From assembly GCA_007115975.1 (NCBI GenBank), contig SKJJ01000096.1, positions 1 through 64,000 of the forward strand: a DNA stretch of 64,000 nucleotides. Reading direction: 5' to 3'. Source of the stretch: Chitinispirillum sp. (GTDB lineage: Bacteria > Fibrobacterota > Chitinivibrionia > Chitinivibrionales > Chitinispirillaceae). Both the position numbers and the translations under genes were made by a program. This document shows positions 19,226 through 30,800 of the stretch, piece by piece (within the stretch, counting starts at the first letter, position 1; every line of letters starts with the position of its first letter). The notes below the pieces were generated by a model that made no database searches, was not told the DNA's origin, and saw only the letters and a list, made by a program, of their open reading frames with translations.

Positions 19226-19594
19226 TTATAGTACTTCCGGTGCAAGCGAAACAATACGCATAAATTTCTTTTCTCTCAATTCCCTCGCAACAGGGCCAAA
19301 AATTCTTGTACCCTTCGGCTCGCCAGTTTCATTAATAATGACAGCAGCATTGTCACTGAACCTGATATAGGTACCGTTTTTCCGTCCATACTCTTTTGTA
19401 GTACGAACAACAACAGCCCTTGCAACCGTTCCCTTTTTAACCGCTCCGTTAGGAGTTGCGTCTTTAACGGCAACTATAATTATATCACCTACACGAGCAT
19501 ATCGACGCCGAGTACCACCCAGAACTCTTATACACTGTACTTTTTTTGCGCCGGAATTATCGGCAACAATAAGATTTGTTTCTACCTGTATCAT
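19226..19594 (-). CDS. rplN: 50S ribosomal protein L14
   Basis: 122 residues, exactly the typical length. [20 protein letters not shown] at the start and [20 protein letters not shown] near the end are diagnostic. It forms an intersubunit bridge. Encoded between rpsQ and rplX. Confidence 0.98.
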   Translation of the reverse strand: MIQVETNLIVADNSGAKKVQCIRVLGGTRRRYARVGDIIIVAVKDATPNGAVKKGTVARAVVVRTTKEYGRKNGTYIRFSDNAAVIINETGEPKGTRIFGPVARELREKKFMRIVSLAPEVL

Positions 19595-19643
19595 GATTTT
19601 TTATCCTCAACCTGCTTATCAAATGCAATGATAAAGTGCTGTG

Positions 19644-19901
19644 TTATTTTGCCCGCTCAATAACTTGCCCTATTCTCCAACGCTTCAATTTTGAAAGAGG
19701 GCGAGTTTCTAAAATCTTTACTTTATCGCCAACTTTACAGTCATTACTCTCGTCGTGTGCGATATAGCGTTTCTTTAACCTGATGGTACGTCCGTACTTA
19801 GAGTGTTTCAATTGTCGTTCAATACTGACAACCACACTCTTGTCCATACTATCACTTACAACAATTCCAATTCTTTCTTTTCTATAATTTCTTTCTGACA
19901 T
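19644..19901 (-). CDS. rpsQ: 30S ribosomal protein S17
   Basis: 85 residues when started at the ATG at 19901 (MSERNYRKERIGIVVSD), close to the 84 of E. coli. GAGG lies five bases upstream of this ATG. An adjacent ATG at 19904 is too close to the same site, and the open frame further upstream would overlap rpmC. OB-fold protein binding 16S domain I; conserved blocks DSMDKSVVVSIERQLKH and GDKVKILETRPLSKLKRW. Confidence 0.95.
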   Translation of the reverse strand: MSERNYRKERIGIVVSDSMDKSVVVSIERQLKHSKYGRTIRLKKRYIAHDESNDCKVGDKVKILETRPLSKLKRWRIGQVIERAK

Positions 19902-19920
19902 CATTTCCTCGCACCAGAAG

Positions 19921-20127
19921 TTAAGCCTGTGCAACAGCACTCTTTTCTTTCAGAATGGTTTTTGCCCTAGCAATATCTTTTTTAATCATCCTAAGCTGTA
20001 TGGGATTACTCAACTGCCCCATCTTTGCCTGAAATCTTAAGTTGAAAAATTCTTCTTCCAAACTATCAATCTTCTCAAGAATTTCTTTTTCAGAAAGATC
20101 TCTAAATTCATTTGATTTCATTTTCAA
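19921..20127 (-). CDS. rpmC: 50S ribosomal protein L29
   Basis: 68 residues, a helical hairpin at the tunnel exit near L23. [26 protein letters not shown] and the [14 protein letters not shown] segment are typical. The start overlaps the end of rplP by four bases. Confidence 0.97.
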   Translation of the reverse strand: MKMKSNEFRDLSEKEILEKIDSLEEEFFNLRFQAKMGQLSNPIQLRMIKKDIARAKTILKEKSAVAQA

Positions 20128-20546
20128 ACATCCTGTTTCTCAAGTTCAATGAACTTTACCTGAATAGGGAGTTTCTGGGCAGCAAGACGCAATGCTTCTT
20201 TTGCAATATCAGATTTAACCCCAGCCATTTCAAACATTACAGTACCAGGCCGCACAACAGCGACCCATCCTTCTGGAGACCCCTTACCTTTTCCCATACG
20301 CGACTCGGCAGGATGCTTGGTAATAGGTTTATCAGGAAAGATCCTTATCCATACTTTTCCACCACGCTTAATATATCGTGTCATTGCGATACGGGCGGCT
20401 TCAATCTGGCGGTTATTAATCCATGCAGGCTGCAAGGCTTGTAATCCATACTCCCCAAAGGAGATTTCATTACACTTTGTTGCAGGCTTGCCACGCATTC
20501 GGCCTTTTTGCGTTTTTCTCCATTTAACTTTTTTGGGCGACAGCAT
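20124..20546 (-). CDS. rplP: 50S ribosomal protein L16
   Basis: 140 residues. A-site-side large-subunit protein, recognised by [55 protein letters not shown] and the following VRPG. It overlaps the start of rpmC by four bases and follows rpsC. Confidence 0.98.
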   Translation of the reverse strand: MLSPKKVKWRKTQKGRMRGKPATKCNEISFGEYGLQALQPAWINNRQIEAARIAMTRYIKRGGKVWIRIFPDKPITKHPAESRMGKGKGSPEGWVAVVRPGTVMFEMAGVKSDIAKEALRLAAQKLPIQVKFIELEKQDV

Positions 20547-20559
20547 TTTTAATCTCCTC

Positions 20560-21228
20560 TTAAGCCTTCATGCTTTCACTAACAGGGCTCTGTTTTTCAG
20601 TCCGGTTAATAACCTCACCTTTACAAATCCAGATTTTAACACCAACACAGCCATAAGTAGTATGCGCGGTTGAAGTAGCATAATCAATGACTGCGCGCAT
20701 CGTGTGCAAAGGAATTCGTCCCTCTTTATATGTTTCTGTTCGGGCGATTTCTGCTCCGTTTAGTCTTCCGGATATCATCACCTTGATTCCTTCTGCCCCC
20801 ATACGCATGGCAGTTGAAATGGCCTTTTTGGTAGCCTTTTTATAAGAGACACGTTTCTCAACCTGACGAGCGATATTATCAGCAACAAGCTGAGCGTCCA
20901 TTTCAGGTTTTTTAACCTCACGAATATTAATCTGTATCTCTTTTTGGGTAATATGCTGAAGTTCAGCTTTAAGTCTCTCGACCTCTTCACCCTTTTTTCC
21001 AATAACAATTCCCGGACGGGAAGTATGGATTCCAACAGTAACCCGCTTAGCTGTACGCTCTATTTCAAGGGTACTTATTCCACCATGATCCAAACGTTTT
21101 TTAAGGTAATTTCTGATTACAATATCTTCATAAAGATAATCAGCAAAACGCTCTTTGGCGAACCAGTTTGATGACCAGGTTCTTGTAATTCCCAGTCTGA
21201 AACCTACCGGATTCGTTTTTTGACCCAC
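20560..21228 (-). CDS. rpsC: 30S ribosomal protein S3
   Basis: 222 residues. mRNA-entry protein with a KH domain ([20 protein letters not shown]) and the C-terminal S3 domain ([33 protein letters not shown]). Starts [16 protein letters not shown]. Encoded between rplV and rplP. Confidence 0.98.
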   Translation of the reverse strand: MGQKTNPVGFRLGITRTWSSNWFAKERFADYLYEDIVIRNYLKKRLDHGGISTLEIERTAKRVTVGIHTSRPGIVIGKKGEEVERLKAELQHITQKEIQINIREVKKPEMDAQLVADNIARQVEKRVSYKKATKKAISTAMRMGAEGIKVMISGRLNGAEIARTETYKEGRIPLHTMRAVIDYATSTAHTTYGCVGVKIWICKGEVINRTEKQSPVSESMKA

Positions 21229-21239
21229 AACTCCTCCTG

Positions 21240-21581
21240 TTAATTAGAAACGGTAACGGTGATATGGCACATACGTTTAATGATCTGTGATGCACGGCCT
21301 CTGGCCCGCGGACGAAATCGCTTCATCACCGGTCCTTCATCAACTTTGATCTCTTTAATTTTAAGACCATCCACCTCAACAGCAGCCTCAGCATTCTTAC
21401 TTTGCATATTAGCCACAGCCGATTTTATCAACTTGGCAACATCTGTAGCTACCTCTTTTTTAACTCCAAACTCCAGTATACTCAATGCCTCACCTACCAT
21501 TTTTCCCCTTACAACATCAACTACCAGACGTGCTTTTCTGGGTGTTGCTTTAAGGTACCTGATAGTCGCTTGTGATTCCAC
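21240..21581 (-). CDS. rplV: 50S ribosomal protein L22
   Basis: 113 residues. Exit-tunnel protein whose hairpin carries macrolide contacts. [20 protein letters not shown] and the hairpin-end [20 protein letters not shown] are conserved. Encoded between rpsS and rpsC. Confidence 0.98.
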   Translation of the reverse strand: MESQATIRYLKATPRKARLVVDVVRGKMVGEALSILEFGVKKEVATDVAKLIKSAVANMQSKNAEAAVEVDGLKIKEIKVDEGPVMKRFRPRARGRASQIIKRMCHITVTVSN

Positions 21582-21598
21582 CTTACACTCCTCCTAAA

Positions 21599-21883
21599 CT
21601 ATTTCTTTGCAGACCTGTCTGATTTACCACCACTGTGGCCACGGAAATTTCTTGTAGGTGCAAATTCCCCAAGCTTATGACCAACCATATTCTCGCTCAC
21701 ATACACAGGGATAAACTTATTCCCGTTGTGAACCGCAAATGTATGCCCCACAAACTCCGGAAGGATAGTTGAACGCCTTGACCAGGTCTTTATTACCTTC
21801 TTCTGACCCGTGGTGTTAGCCTCTTCAACCTTTTTATTTACATGAACATCTACAAACGGACCTTTTTTAACTGAACGAGCCAT
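21599..21883 (-). CDS. rpsS: 30S ribosomal protein S19
   Basis: 94 residues. Head protein next to S13. [38 protein letters not shown] and [18 protein letters not shown] are the family signatures. Encoded between rplB and rplV. Confidence 0.98.
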   Translation of the reverse strand: MARSVKKGPFVDVHVNKKVEEANTTGQKKVIKTWSRRSTILPEFVGHTFAVHNGNKFIPVYVSENMVGHKLGEFAPTRNFRGHSGGKSDRSAKK

Positions 21884-21893
21884 ATCTTATTCC

Positions 21894-22721
21894 TTACTTG
21901 GATCTACGTCTAACAATGTATTTACTTGATTGCTTACGTGCTTTTCTGGTCTTGAGCCCCTTTGCCTTTTGTCCCCATGGTGACACCGGATGTCCTCCAC
22001 CTGATGTCTTTCCTTCTCCACCACCCATCGGATGGTCAACCGGATTCATAGCAACACCTCTAACCCTTGGACGAATACCCATATGTCTTTTTCGACCGGC
22101 AGACCCTAATACCACATTCATGTTTTCAGGATTACTTACCTGTCCTATGGTTGCCATACAGGCTTGGTGGACATTGCGGATTTCACTTGAAGGGAACTTC
22201 AACTGAACCATGTTACCCTCTTTAGCCAAAATAGTGGCGTAGGATCCGGCACTCCTGACAACCTGTCCGCCCTTTTTTTCTCTGAGTTCGATGTTATGAA
22301 CCTGAGTTCCGGCAGGTATTCTTGACAGAGGCATACAGTTGCCCTCAGTAATATCTGCATCGGGACCAGAAATGATCTTCTGACCAACTTTCATATTCGT
22401 TGTTGCAAGAATATAACGCCTCTCACCATCCAAGTACTTAATCAAAGCGATGAAAGCTGTGCGATTAGGATCGTATTCAATAGTTTCGACGATCCCAGGA
22501 ATGTTGATTTTGTTTCTTTTAAAATCAATAATCCTGATAAAACGTTTTTCACCGCCACCTCTGTGCCGTACAGTAATGATACCTCTATTATTACGCCCAC
22601 TGGTTCTTTTTTTGGGCACAAGGAGAGGCTTATGCGGTTCGTCAGTAGTGATCTGGTCATAACTAACGTTAGATCTGTACCTTAAAGTAGGGGTCACAGG
22701 CCTGAAAGATTTAATTGCCAT
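21894..22721 (-). CDS. rplB: 50S ribosomal protein L2
   Basis: 275 residues when started at the ATG at 22721 ([15 protein letters not shown]), which matches the family N-terminus; the frame is open eight codons further but those residues are not L2-like. The peptidyl-transferase-proximal [21 protein letters not shown] loop is intact, with its conserved histidine. It is needed for subunit joining. Encoded between rplW and rpsS. Confidence 0.97.
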   Translation of the reverse strand: MAIKSFRPVTPTLRYRSNVSYDQITTDEPHKPLLVPKKRTSGRNNRGIITVRHRGGGEKRFIRIIDFKRNKINIPGIVETIEYDPNRTAFIALIKYLDGERRYILATTNMKVGQKIISGPDADITEGNCMPLSRIPAGTQVHNIELREKKGGQVVRSAGSYATILAKEGNMVQLKFPSSEIRNVHQACMATIGQVSNPENMNVVLGSAGRKRHMGIRPRVRGVAMNPVDHPMGGGEGKTSGGGHPVSPWGQKAKGLKTRKARKQSSKYIVRRRSK

Positions 22722-22768
22722 AGAAATAACTCCGCTCTCCAGCATTACGATTTGAGTATGAACTCATA

Positions 22769-23059
22769 TTAGACTTCACCAAACTTGGCGATACTCTCGC
22801 CCTCTTTTACTTTAACGATTGCCTTTTTCCAGTCAGATCGGTACCCGCTAAATCGGCCCATGCGTTTTTTCTTTCCCTTAACGATCATAGTATTAACCGC
22901 TTCCACAGACACATCGAAGATCTGTTCAACAGCTTTCTTGATCTGCTGCTTGTTTGCATCCTTTGCTACCTCAAATACATACTTGTTCTCAACAGAACGC
23001 AAATTGGTATTCTTCTCAGTAATGGAAGGATAGCGAATGATAGAATGATTTTTACTCAC
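22769..23059 (-). CDS. rplW: 50S ribosomal protein L23
   Basis: 96 residues. Tunnel-exit docking site for trigger factor and SRP. IIRYPSITEKNTNLRSVENKY, then FEVAKDANKQQIKKAVEQIF are conserved. The start overlaps the rplD stop by four bases (coupled translation). Confidence 0.97.
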   Translation of the reverse strand: MSKNHSIIRYPSITEKNTNLRSVENKYVFEVAKDANKQQIKKAVEQIFDVSVEAVNTMIVKGKKKRMGRFSGYRSDWKKAIVKVKEGESIAKFGEV

Positions 23060-23688
23060 GATGCCACCACCTCTTCAACTGTTGCGATCAGTTTTTCGCC
23101 GCCGAAAATGATGTTTTCATTGTTCACCACATCATAGGCATTAATTTCTGAGATCGGCTTAATTTCAAGACCTTTTATGTTTCGGCCCGACAAATATATG
23201 TTTTTGCTACCACTAGTATCAACCACTAAAAGATTCTTTTTTCCAGAAACAGCGAGTGCTTCAAGCATCTGTGTGATTAATTTTGTTTTCGGTTCCTTGC
23301 ATTCGACCTCATCAACAACGATAATCTTCTCTTCTTTGGCTCTAGACGAGAGCGCTGAAACAAGCGCAATCTTCTTTAATCTTTTGGGAATAACTGTATA
23401 ATAGTCGCGTGGATCCGGCCCAAAAGCTTTACCACCTCTAACCCAGATAGGTGAGGTATTGGATCCGGCTCGTGCTCTTCCAGTCCCTTTCTGTCGCCAG
23501 GGTTTTCTGCCACCACCGCTTACTTCTGCACGACCCTTTGTTTTAGATGTACCCTGTCTTTTATTTGCAAGATAGGATTTTATCACCTGATACAAAACCG
23601 GTTCGTTCACTTCCGCATTAAAAGCTGTTCCGGGCAGATCGATGTCGCCTTTCACAGTTCCATTTTGTTGATACAATTTAGCCTTCAT
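23056..23688 (-). CDS. rplD: 50S ribosomal protein L4
   Basis: 210 residues. The tunnel-lining extended loop is visible (GGGRKPWRQKGTGRARAGS, then PIWVRGGKAFGP). In E. coli L4 represses the S10 operon through the leader; here only 44 bases separate fusA from rpsJ, too little for such a leader. Confidence 0.97.
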   Translation of the reverse strand: MKAKLYQQNGTVKGDIDLPGTAFNAEVNEPVLYQVIKSYLANKRQGTSKTKGRAEVSGGGRKPWRQKGTGRARAGSNTSPIWVRGGKAFGPDPRDYYTVIPKRLKKIALVSALSSRAKEEKIIVVDEVECKEPKTKLITQMLEALAVSGKKNLLVVDTSGSKNIYLSGRNIKGLEIKPISEINAYDVVNNENIIFGGEKLIATVEEVVAS

Positions 23689-23709
23689 TAATAAATATCC
23701 TGGTAGAAG

Positions 23710-24348
23710 CTACTGCTGCTGTTTATAGTTATTTTTAAAAATATGTACAATGCCTTTATTGGGACCGGGTACAGCACCGTTAATATATATCAGGCCAGCC
23801 TCTTTATCGATCCCTGCTACCTTAAGCCTTTTTACAGTAACACTTTCAGCACCCATGTGCCCAGACATCTTCAGTCCTGGAAAAACTCTTGCAGGATAAG
23901 TACCGGCACCGGAAGAGCCACGTTCACGTTTATTTGTGTTTCCATGCGTTTTGCGACCAATCGTAAAGTTGTATTTCTTCACGGTTCCAGCATGTCCCCG
24001 TCCCTTAGACGTTCCCTGAACATCGACAAACTTTACATCTTCAAAAACCTCAACACCAACAGTCTGACCGGATTGCAACTCTTCCTTATCGCTGTCAAGT
24101 TGAAACTCTTTTACCACCATAGTGGGTGAAGAATTGTGTTTTTCAAAATGTCCCAGCATCGGTTTGGTAAGCTTTCTTGATGCGATTCCTCCAAAACCAA
24201 GCTGTACTGCAGTGTAACCGTCTTTTTCATCAGATTTTACCTGGTGAACAACATTGTTTCCAGTTTGGATAACAGTGACGGGAATCGACTTACCTTCATC
24301 ATCAAAGATGCGAGTCATTCCAATTTTCTTTCCTATCAAACCCTTCAT
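23710..24348 (-). CDS. rplC: 50S ribosomal protein L3
   Basis: 212 residues. Starts MKGLIGKKIGMTRIFDDEGK; the W-finger region near the peptidyl-transferase centre (GRKTHGNTNKRERGSSGAGT, PARVFPGLKMSGHMG) is present. Second gene of the S10 group, 55 bases after rpsJ. Confidence 0.98.
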   Translation of the reverse strand: MKGLIGKKIGMTRIFDDEGKSIPVTVIQTGNNVVHQVKSDEKDGYTAVQLGFGGIASRKLTKPMLGHFEKHNSSPTMVVKEFQLDSDKEELQSGQTVGVEVFEDVKFVDVQGTSKGRGHAGTVKKYNFTIGRKTHGNTNKRERGSSGAGTYPARVFPGLKMSGHMGAESVTVKRLKVAGIDKEAGLIYINGAVPGPNKGIVHIFKNNYKQQQ

Positions 24349-24403
24349 AGCACACCTGTTCGTTATTCTGAATTTTTTCTATACCTGAGTATAGGGTAAA
24401 TTT

Positions 24404-24712
24404 TTAGACCTTAATTTCTACATCAACGCCTGAAGGCAAATCCAGCTTCATCAGTGAATCAACAGTCTGAGGTGTTGATTCAAGAATATCAATAAGCCTC
24501 TTGTGGATTCTTGTCTCAAACTGCTCACGAGATTTCTTATTTACATGTGGTGAACGAAGCACCGTGTAAATAGTTTTTTCCGTAGGCAAAGGTATCGGAC
24601 CTGAAATTCTGGCACCAGTTCCCTTAGCTGTACGGACAATATCCGATGCGGATTTGTCCAGGATATTGTGGTCAAACGACTTAAGCCGAATGCGAATTTT
24701 TTCACCTGGCAT
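24404..24712 (-). CDS. rpsJ: 30S ribosomal protein S10
   Basis: 102 residues. Head protein that also pairs with NusB in antitermination. [46 protein letters not shown] and the [15 protein letters not shown] ending are typical. It directly follows fusA: no tuf gene lies between, unlike the E. coli str operon. Confidence 0.98.
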   Translation of the reverse strand: MPGEKIRIRLKSFDHNILDKSASDIVRTAKGTGARISGPIPLPTEKTIYTVLRSPHVNKKSREQFETRIHKRLIDILESTPQTVDSLMKLDLPSGVDVEIKV

Positions 24713-24756
24713 GAAACAATGCTCCTTGTTATCAAACTTTCTTCTTTGTAATATTA

Positions 24757-26844
24757 CTAATCAATTATTCTGCCGATTCTTCGAAGTATACTGTTCTGAA
24801 CGGCTACTGATGCAATTTCATATCTGTCAAATTGCATTGTATAGACAGCTCTTCCCTGAGTTAGAGAGCGCAGTGCAGTTGCATATCCAAACATTTCCGA
24901 AAGAGGGGCCTCAGCATCTACCACCTGAGCGTCTTTGCGTGGGTTGATACCTGCGATTTTCCCCCTGCGTCCATTGAGATCATTAATAACCGATCCCATA
25001 TAATCAGCAGGAACCACTACCTCTATTTTCATCACCGGTTCAAGAATCACCGGTTGCGCTTTCATGCATGCTTCTTTAAAAGCCATACTGGAAGCTATTT
25101 TGAAACCAATCTCAGTTGAATCATCTTCTCTGTACGTAACATCAAGCAACTCAACCTTAACACCGGAAACCTGAAATCCTGAAAGCTCACCACCACTGGA
25201 AGCCTCCATCACACCTTGCTCTACAGCTTCTATATATAAATTGGGAACAACACCTTCCACAATCTTATTTTCAAATTGAATACCCTTTGAAGGGTCAATA
25301 GGACCAACAGACAAAACGACGTGCCCATGGTGCCCCTTTCCGCCGATTATCTGAGAAAACTCGATCTCTTTTTTAGCTGAATCACTTACAGCTTCTCTGT
25401 AGGACACCTGGGGTTTACCTACGTGAACATTAACATTAAACTCTCTTACTAACCTGTCTACTAAAATCTCTACGTGAAGTTCGCCCATACCCGATATTAG
25501 TCGTTGCCCCGTTTCAGGGTCTATGTAAACCTTACAAGTAGGATCTTCTTCTGCAAGCCTTTCGAGTGATATCTTCAACTTTTCTTCATCAGCAGTACTT
25601 CTAGGTTCTATTGAACGAGCCAGTACGGGTTCTGGAAAAGTCATCTTTTCATACACAATCTGTTCATTGTTATCGCAAAGAGTGTCTCCTGTAGTAGTAT
25701 CTTTCAGGCCAACAAGAGCAACTATATCCCCAACACGCATACTGGTATCCTGATGTCTGCGGTTAGAGTGCATTCTGAAAATACGTGAAGCTCTCTCTTT
25801 TGTTCCAGTCCTTGGATTATAGAGCGAGTTCTTAAAACCCGCTTTCCCAGAATATACCCTTGCATAAGCGAGGCGCCCGACATGGGTATCTGAAGCTACT
25901 TTAAAAACCAACGCAGAAAAAGGCTGATTTTCATCGGGCGTACGTGTAATACGTTCCCCTTTTTCGGGACTGGTACCAGTTATGGCACCTCTATCAACAG
26001 GTGAAGGCAAATACTCTATGATTGCATCTAGTAATTGCTGCACACCCTTATTTTTAAAGGCAGATCCACAAAGTACAGGACAGATTTTGTTTTCCAAAAC
26101 AGCAACTCTAATCGCTGATTTAACTGAATCTACCTGAATATCTTCTCCCTCAAGCATCTGAGTCATGAGTTGCTCATCGTAATCACAAACAACTTCAAGC
26201 ATCTCTTCCCTTTTTTGGACCGCTTCATCGTGAAATTGAGCGGGTACATCTTCTTTAAAAAACTTTACACCCAAAGTAGAGTCATCATAGCGATAGGCAC
26301 ACATAGTAACCAGGTCAATCACTCCCCTATATTCGGATTCTTTACCGTAGGGTATCTGTATAGCTATTGATTTTACAGAAAACTTTAAGTTCATCATTCG
26401 AATACAGCTATCAAAGTCTGCACCGATACGATCCATTTTGTTTATAAAGGCAATTCGGGGAACGTTATATTTATCAGCCTGTCTCCAGACAGTTTCTGAT
26501 TGAGGTTCTACGCCTCCAACCGAATCAAATACGGCAACTGCGCCATCCAAAACTCTCAAAGAACGTTCAACTTCTATTGTAAAATCAACATGGCCAGGAG
26601 TATCAATTATATTAATCCTGCTATTGTTCCATAAACATGTTGTCGCTGCCGAGGTAATGGTGATACCTCTCTCTCTTTCCTGTAACATCCAATCCATAAC
26701 AGCGTTGCCGTCATGGACTTCTCCCATTCTGTGTACAATACCAGAATAGAAGAGCATCCGTTCAGTAGTAGTTGTCTTACCGGCATCAATGTGAGCCATT
26801 ATACCAATATTTCTGACAGCGGGAAGATTATATTCATCACTCAT
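24757..26844 (-). CDS. fusA: Elongation factor G
   Basis: 695-residue translocation GTPase. G1 is [10 protein letters not shown], the switch-II block is DTPGHVDF, G4 is NKMD, and switch I contains [13 protein letters not shown]. Domains II-V follow ([21 protein letters not shown]). Length and motifs fit the canonical EF-G. Encoded between rpsG and rpsJ in the str group. Confidence 0.98.
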   Translation of the reverse strand: MSDEYNLPAVRNIGIMAHIDAGKTTTTERMLFYSGIVHRMGEVHDGNAVMDWMLQERERGITITSAATTCLWNNSRINIIDTPGHVDFTIEVERSLRVLDGAVAVFDSVGGVEPQSETVWRQADKYNVPRIAFINKMDRIGADFDSCIRMMNLKFSVKSIAIQIPYGKESEYRGVIDLVTMCAYRYDDSTLGVKFFKEDVPAQFHDEAVQKREEMLEVVCDYDEQLMTQMLEGEDIQVDSVKSAIRVAVLENKICPVLCGSAFKNKGVQQLLDAIIEYLPSPVDRGAITGTSPEKGERITRTPDENQPFSALVFKVASDTHVGRLAYARVYSGKAGFKNSLYNPRTGTKERASRIFRMHSNRRHQDTSMRVGDIVALVGLKDTTTGDTLCDNNEQIVYEKMTFPEPVLARSIEPRSTADEEKLKISLERLAEEDPTCKVYIDPETGQRLISGMGELHVEILVDRLVREFNVNVHVGKPQVSYREAVSDSAKKEIEFSQIIGGKGHHGHVVLSVGPIDPSKGIQFENKIVEGVVPNLYIEAVEQGVMEASSGGELSGFQVSGVKVELLDVTYREDDSTEIGFKIASSMAFKEACMKAQPVILEPVMKIEVVVPADYMGSVINDLNGRRGKIAGINPRKDAQVVDAEAPLSEMFGYATALRSLTQGRAVYTMQFDRYEIASVAVQNSILRRIGRIID

Positions 26845-26930
26845 AGTAATAACACCACATTCAGATTAATAGAATATTCTCCAACACCCAGCAGACACCA
26901 CTAAATTACAGGTCAAAGAGCAACGAAAAA

Positions 26931-27401
26931 CTACCAGCGAAAATGAGCAAATGCCTTATTGGCTTCCGCCATTTTATGTGTCTCAACTTTTTTTCTAACT
27001 GCGCCACCCTCATTTTTAGAGGCTTGGACAAACTCGTTCGCAAGTTTTTCAGCCATACTCTTTTCAGAACGACTTTTAGAGTATGTAATGAGCCACCGGA
27101 TAGCCAAAGCTACTCGTCTTTCGGGCTGAACTTCTACAGGAACCTGATAATTTGCACCACCGATCCTGCGGGATTTCACCTCCAGAACTGGCTTCACATT
27201 ATCTACAGCCTTCTTGAAAACTGTAACCCCATCTTGTCCAGTACGCTGAGCGGCTAACTCAACAGCATCATAAAAGAGCTTCTCAGCAAGACGCTTTTTA
27301 CCATCGCGTGTAACACAATTTACAAACTGAGTCACAAGGATGCTGTTAAATTTTGGATCACCGACAATTTTGCGTTTTTCAGCTTTTCTTCTTCTTGACA
27401 T
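26931..27401 (-). CDS. rpsG: 30S ribosomal protein S7
   Basis: 156 residues, the usual length. Head-nucleating 16S-binding protein at the mRNA exit. SRRRKAEKRKIVGDPKFNS, GANYQVPVEVQPERR and the MAEANKAFAHFRW ending are diagnostic. Encoded between rpsL and fusA. Confidence 0.98.
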   Translation of the reverse strand: MSRRRKAEKRKIVGDPKFNSILVTQFVNCVTRDGKKRLAEKLFYDAVELAAQRTGQDGVTVFKKAVDNVKPVLEVKSRRIGGANYQVPVEVQPERRVALAIRWLITYSKSRSEKSMAEKLANEFVQASKNEGGAVRKKVETHKMAEANKAFAHFRW

Positions 27402-27410
27402 AATTATTTC

Positions 27411-27785
27411 CTATTTTTTAGGTCGCTTTACACCGTATTTAGAACGGCTGCGTTTACGATCCTGCACCCCTTGAGTATCAAGTGCCCCGCGAACAATGTG
27501 ATATCTCACACCAGGCACATCCTTTACACGACCACCACGAATCAAGACAATTGAATGCTCCTGCAGATTATGCCCTTCACCAGGGATATATGCATTAACT
27601 TCCATATGATTTGTTAGACGAACACGGGCGATCTTCCTCAAAGCAGAATTCGGCTTTTTGGGAGTAGTTGTAAAAACCCTTGTACAAACACCACGACGTT
27701 GCGGACAACTGTGCAATGCAGGCGACTTACTTCTCTCCTGCAGATTGACGCGTCCTTTACGTATAAGTTGACTAATAGTAGGCAC
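27411..27785 (-). CDS. rpsL: 30S ribosomal protein S12
   Basis: 124 residues. Decoding-centre protein. The [13 protein letters not shown] loop keeps the lysine at which streptomycin resistance mutations map, and [21 protein letters not shown] is intact, so the gene looks wild-type. First gene of the str group, 76 bases after rpoC. Confidence 0.98.
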   Translation of the reverse strand: MPTISQLIRKGRVNLQERSKSPALHSCPQRRGVCTRVFTTTPKKPNSALRKIARVRLTNHMEVNAYIPGEGHNLQEHSIVLIRGGRVKDVPGVRYHIVRGALDTQGVQDRKRSRSKYGVKRPKK

Positions 27786-27861
27786 TCAGATCCTCCAAAA
27801 AAAAGATAGTCACTAAATATAATTTAACACGAACAATAATCAAACACATTATTCATATTTT

Positions 27862-30800
27862 TTAAAATTCACCGCCAATTTCAACAAAATCATCACTTCT
27901 TTCATGTTTTTCAGCAGAAGTCATCTCTGATTCAAGGTCTTTGACACTAAGATTCTTATAAATCCTTGTACCAGTTCCTGCAGGTATCAGATTACCCATA
28001 ATAAGATTCTCCTTTAAACCAGCGAGATTATCAGTCTTACCTTCAACCGCAGCCCTTGAGAGAACCTTGGTGGTCTCCTGGAATGAAGCAGCACTGAGGA
28101 ATGATTCTGTAGTTATCGAAGCTTTTGTTATACCGAGCAGAAGAGGTTTGAATGTAGCAGGTTCACCACCCTCCTCTATAATTCTCTCGTTGACAATTCT
28201 GAGCTTTCTTCTATCCACATCGTCCCCTTCGAGAAACTCAGTGTCTCCAGCCTTTTCGATCCTTACCTTACGCAGCATCTGTGCAACGATCACCTCCACG
28301 TGCTTATCGTTGATAGTAACACCCTGAAGCCTGTATACAGCCTGAATCTCATCAAGAAGATATTGCTGCACAGCATTTTCTCCCTTGATTCTTAGGATAT
28401 CATGTGGATCAATTGACCCCTCACTTAAGCGGTCTCCTGCTCTCACTCTATCATTCTCATGCACTCTGAGATGTTTATTCAAAGGGATCAGATACTCTTT
28501 TGTTTCTCCACCCTCATCTTTAACGATAATTCTCCTACTTGCACGCTCAATATCACCAAACTCAACAAAACCGTCGATTTCACTTACAATAGCAGTGTCT
28601 TTTGGTTTGCGGGCCTCAAACAACTCTGCAACCCTTGGCAAACCACCGGTAATGTCTCTGCTTTTACTACTCTCTCTGGGGATTTTTACCAGGATGTCAC
28701 CTGGAAGTATATCCTGACCATTTCTTACCTGCAAAAAACAGCCTGAGGGTACAGATAGATTTGCCAGCCTTTTGTCCTCTTCGTCAACTATCTGGATATG
28801 TGGGTGAAGCTTGCGTTCCCGGTGCTCAACAACCACTACATTTGTAATACCGGAACGCTCATCATAAATTTCACGTAATGTATCGCCTTCGACCAGATCA
28901 GCGAATTTAATTTTTCCCTGCCTTGGTGCAACAATAGCGTTATTATAAGGATCCCAGCCAAAAAGGTCCTGCCCTTTTGTAACCTTCTGATTATCGGCAA
29001 CTTTCATTAATGAACCATACGGAATATTGTAACGATAACGTTCTCTTTCCTGTTCATCTAGAACCGCAAGTTCTGCAGTTCTGTTCATAACCACGACGCC
29101 GGTTTTATGCTCAACAGTTTCAACGTTAATAAACCGTACTTCACCATCGATTTTAGCAATTTCCTTTGACTGTGCAATGAGACGTGAAGCAGTACCACCG
29201 ATGTGAAAAGTACGTAAGGTCAGCTGAGTACCCGGTTCTCCGATACTCTGTGCGGCCATGATACCAACAGCCTCGCCCTTATCAACAACCTTACCGGTAG
29301 CCAGGTTTCTTCCGTAACATTTCTCACAGACCCCCTGCACAGCTTCACAAGTAAGGACGGAGCGTATCTTAACTATTTCGATCCCTACCGACTCAATCAA
29401 TTTAGCGATCTCTTCGTCAATCAAGGTATTAATAGGACATATAAGTTCTTCAGTTACAGGATCGTAAACATCTTCCTGAGTGTAACGGCCAAGGATTCTG
29501 GTAGACAATGTCTCCATCACCTCATCCCCTTCCTTCAACTCAGTGATTTCAATACCCTTACTTGTACCACAATCATCGGAATATATTACAACATCCTGAA
29601 CAACATCAACGAGTCTTCTGGTAAGGTATCCCGCATCAGCAGTTTTCAAAGCAGTATCGGCAAGCCCCTTACGAGCACCATGGGTAGAGATAAAATACTC
29701 CAACACTGTCAGTCCGTCTTTGAAGTTGGAGATAATTGGGTTTTCAATAATTTCACCTACAGCACCAGTAATTTTTTTCTGAGGTTTCTGCATCAACCCC
29801 CTCATACCAGCAAGCTGCTTTATCTGATCTTTACTACCCCTTGCCTGTGAATCCATCATAATGTAAACGGGGTTAAAGCCGTTTTTATCACTTGCAAGTC
29901 GATCATGCATCTTATCCGCAACATCGTTAGTGGTATGAGTCCACAAGTCGATAAGTTTATTGTACCTCTCACCTTCGGTGATAATACCCCTGTCATACTG
30001 TTTTCTTATTCTTGATACCTCTTCAAGAGATTTATCAATAATACCCTGCTTTTCCTCAGGAATAATGAGGTCATCAGCGCCAAAGGTGATGCCGGCTCTT
30101 GTTGAATATTCATACCCCATGGTTTTGATATCATCGAGGAATTTACACGTAGCCTTTACTCCTGCACGCTTATACACATCATCAACAAGTCCCTGGACCC
30201 GTTTTTTATTTAAAAGCTCGTTTGCGAAACCAATTCCTTCGGGCATAGCCATATTGAAAATAACCCTGCCGGGGGTAGTTTCAACAAGTTTGCCATCGAT
30301 ACGGAGTTTTATTTTGGCATGAATGTCAAGCTGTTTATCATTGAGCGCATGCATCACTTCATCAGGGCTATAAAAAGCGCGGCCCTGTCCCTTTCGGTCG
30401 GGTGACATTTTTGTCAGATAATAGATACCAAGTACTATATCCTGGGTTGGCACCATAACCGGCTGCCCCGAGGCAGGTGAAAGCAAATTATTAGCACTCA
30501 ACATCAGCAGTCTGCACTCAAGCTGTGACTCAAAGGAGAGCGGAACGTGGACGGCCATCTGGTCTCCGTCAAAGTCAGCATTGAAAGCGGAACATACCAT
30601 TGGATGGAGGCGGATAGCTTTTCCTTCAACCAAGACGGGGAAAAAAGCCTGAATTCCGAGTCGGTGAAGAGTAGGTGCACGGTTTAGAAGGACGGGATGA
30701 TCCTTTATAACTTCTTCAAGTATATCCCAAACCTCCGGGCGCTCCTTTTCAACAAATTTTTTAGCGCTCTTTACAGTTTGAACAAATCCTTTCTCTTCAA